Assembly: GCF_000308475.2 (NCBI RefSeq)
Contig: NZ_BAFT02000053.1
Location: forward strand, 1 to 48,374
Direction: 5' to 3'
Origin: Nocardia brasiliensis NBRC 14402
GTDB taxonomy: Bacteria; Actinomycetota; Actinomycetes; Mycobacteriales; Mycobacteriaceae
Length of the DNA: 48,374 bases
Below, piece by piece: positions 46,978 to 48,374 of this stretch. The notes under the pieces are model-generated. The model was not told the DNA's origin, made no database searches, and was given only the letters and a program-made list of their open reading frames with translations. Positions within the stretch are counted from its first letter, which is position 1. Each line of letters starts with the position of its first letter. A program made the position numbers and the translations under genes.

Positions 46978-48237
46978 ATGGAACGGTTTTTGGTTACCGG
47001 CGGGAATCGACTCGTCGGTGAAGTCGCGGTGGGAGGCGCCAAGAACAGCGTCCTCAAGCTGATGGCCGCTGCCCTGCTGGCGGAGGGCACCACCACGATC
47101 ACGAACTGCCCGGACATTCTCGACGTGCCGCTGATGGGCGACGTGCTGCGCGGCCTCGGCTGCGACGTCGCGATCGACGCGGGAACGGTCACCATCAACA
47201 CCCCGGCGGAGCCGAAGTACCACGCGGACTTCCCCGCGGTGACGCAGTTCCGCGCGTCGGTGTGTGTGCTCGGCCCGCTGATGGCTCGTTGCAAGCGCGC
47301 GGTGGTTGCGCTGCCGGGTGGTGACGCGATCGGTTCGCGGCCGCTCGACATGCACCAGGCGGGCCTGCGGTTGCTCGGCGCGACCAGCGAGATCGAGCAC
47401 GGGTGCGTCGTGGCGCGCGCCGACGAGCTGCAGGGCGCCAAGATCCGGCTCGACTTCCCGTCGGTGGGCGCCACCGAGAACATCCTGATGGCCGCGGTCC
47501 TCGCCGAGGGCGAGACCGTGATCGACAACGCCGCACGCGAACCCGACATCGTCGACCTCTGCAACATGCTGGTGCAGATGGGCGCCCGGATCACCGGCGC
47601 GGGCACCTCGGTGCTCACCGTGCAGGGGGTCAAGCGGCTCGCGCCGACCACGCACCGGGTGATCGGTGACCGGATCGTCGCCGCCACCTGGGGTATCGCC
47701 GCCGCCATGACCATGGGCGACGTCCGGGTGACGGGCGTGAACCCCAAGCACCTGTCGCTGGTGCTGGACAAGCTGCGTTCCGCGGGTGCGCGGATCTCGT
47801 TCGAGCAGGACGGCTTCCGCGTCGTGCAGGCCGAGCGGCCGCGCGCGGTCAACTTCTCGACGCTGCCGTTTCCCGGTTTTCCCACCGACCTGCAGCCGAT
47901 GGCGATCGGGCTGGCCGCGATCGCCGACGGCACCTCGATGATCACCGAGAACGTCTTCGAAGCTCGTTTCCGTTTCGTGGAGGAGATGATCCGGTTGGGC
48001 GCCGACGCGCGCACCGACGGGCATCACGCTGTGGTGCGCGGTATTCCACGCCTGTCGAGCGCGCCGGTGTGGTCCTCCGATATTCGGGCCGGCGCCGGAT
48101 TGGTACTCGCCGGTCTGGTTGCCGAGGGCACCACCGAAGTGCACGACGTCTTCCACATCGACCGCGGCTACCCCAAATTCGTTGAGCAGCTACAGGCTCT
48201 GGGTGGGGAAGTGACCCGAGTCGGTGCGGCGGAATGA
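46978..48237 (+). CDS. murA: UDP-N-acetylglucosamine 1-carboxyvinyltransferase (fosfomycin-insensitive form)
   Basis: 419 aa from ATG 46978, with GGAGAGG five bases upstream; the open frame upstream to 46861 is repeat sequence. First committed step of peptidoglycan synthesis, transferring enolpyruvate from phosphoenolpyruvate. GGAKNSVLKLMAAALLAEG is the N-terminal signature. The catalytic-loop residue that is Cys115 in E. coli is Asp116 here (LPGGDAIGSRPLD). Asp at this place gives intrinsic fosfomycin resistance in mycobacteria. Other blocks are FPSVGATENILMAA and FPTDLQPMAIGLAAIADG. The next element downstream is an rRNA-type promoter, as in mycobacteria. Confidence 0.97.
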   Translation: MERFLVTGGNRLVGEVAVGGAKNSVLKLMAAALLAEGTTTITNCPDILDVPLMGDVLRGLGCDVAIDAGTVTINTPAEPKYHADFPAVTQFRASVCVLGPLMARCKRAVVALPGGDAIGSRPLDMHQAGLRLLGATSEIEHGCVVARADELQGAKIRLDFPSVGATENILMAAVLAEGETVIDNAAREPDIVDLCNMLVQMGARITGAGTSVLTVQGVKRLAPTTHRVIGDRIVAATWGIAAAMTMGDVRVTGVNPKHLSLVLDKLRSAGARISFEQDGFRVVQAERPRAVNFSTLPFPGFPTDLQPMAIGLAAIADGTSMITENVFEARFRFVEEMIRLGADARTDGHHAVVRGIPRLSSAPVWSSDIRAGAGLVLAGLVAEGTTEVHDVFHIDRGYPKFVEQLQALGGEVTRVGAAE

Positions 48238-48260
48238 AGCGTTAAGCTCGAAAACGCTTC
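48236..48260 (+). terminator. Weak hairpin at the end of murA
   Basis: GAAGCGTT/AACGCTTC, 8 bp with a 9-nt loop, overlapping the murA stop codon. It is short and AT-containing, so terminator activity is doubtful. Confidence 0.4.
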
Positions 48261-48273
48261 TTGACCAGGCGAT

Positions 48274-48302
48274 TTGACATGATGCACGCAGACACGTAAC
48301 TT
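48274..48302 (+). promoter_or_regulatory. Near-consensus promoter, probably of the rRNA operon
   Basis: TTGACA (48274-48279), 17 bases, TAACTT (48297-48302). It is the best -35/-10 pair in the window. The downstream 70 bases hold no gene and include a hairpin GAGCC-GAAA-GGCTG (about 48350-48362), like leader structures of rRNA transcripts. In mycobacteria the rrn operon follows murA, so a 16S rRNA gene is expected just outside the window. Confidence 0.7.
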
Positions 48303-48374
48303 TATTCAAGTCAGAGCGACACGGACACCGACCCGGGGCCGAGGAGCTGAGCCGAAAGGCTGAGCGAGAGGCCA

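Overview
The window is very GC-rich, its genes commonly start with GTG, and several genes carry a -10 box directly in front of the start codon. Its right half has the conserved mycobacterial/nocardial order argS-lysA-hom-thrC-thrB-rho-rpmE-prfA-prmC-sua5-wecA-atpI-atpBEFHAGDC-DUF2550-cobO-murA-(rrn). The organism is most likely a Nocardia or a close mycolate-containing actinomycete; this rests on gene order and protein character, and no database search was possible.

Region 1 (1-4081): the end of a membrane-anchored protein, a four-TM protein built from an internal duplication, a lipoprotein resembling HtaA-type haem-binding domains, a Pro/Ala-rich anchored protein, and a DUF2157 membrane protein. 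The first four run in one direction and look like an envelope cluster of unknown function. Region 2 (4198-9564): a tightly overlapped valine-degradation operon (mmsA, acyl-CoA dehydrogenase, 3-hydroxyisobutyryl-CoA hydrolase, mmsB, enoyl-CoA hydratase) covering isobutyryl-CoA to propionyl-CoA, ended by a strong hairpin. Region 3 (9643-21520): accessory genes. These are a membrane-anchored Hsp70-like pseudo-ATPase, a MarR regulator with a candidate operator, tRNA-Cys, a Tat-type metallophosphoesterase, an Rv0361-like protein, a small secreted protein, a CPBP-family protein with altered motifs, a Baeyer-Villiger-type monooxygenase behind a double operator, two proteins of unknown function, an orphan beta-ketoacyl synthase, an Ala-rich secreted protein and tRNA-Arg(CCG).

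Region 4 (21622-30305): DUF305 and DUF3105 proteins on the minus strand, then argS and the aspartate-family pathway lysA-hom-thrC-thrB. Region 5 (30306-36345): rho with a long disordered insertion, a small antisense-overlapping membrane gene, rpmE, prfA, prmC and the threonylcarbamoyl-AMP synthase. Region 6 (36398-45468): wecA, an AtpI-like gene and the complete F1Fo ATP synthase operon, ended by a 17-bp hairpin. Region 7 (45695-48374): DUF2550 protein, PduO-type cobalamin adenosyltransferase, murA with the fosfomycin-insensitive Asp, and a near-consensus promoter at the right edge that probably drives an rRNA operon starting just outside the window.

The most unusual feature is a set of three short repeat families placed at starts or junctions of housekeeping genes: an 81-bp in-frame tandem repeat between argS and lysA, a GC-rich hairpin repeat inside the thrC reading frame with an inverted near-identical copy between atpH and atpA, and a repeat whose last copy supplies the ribosome-binding site of murA.
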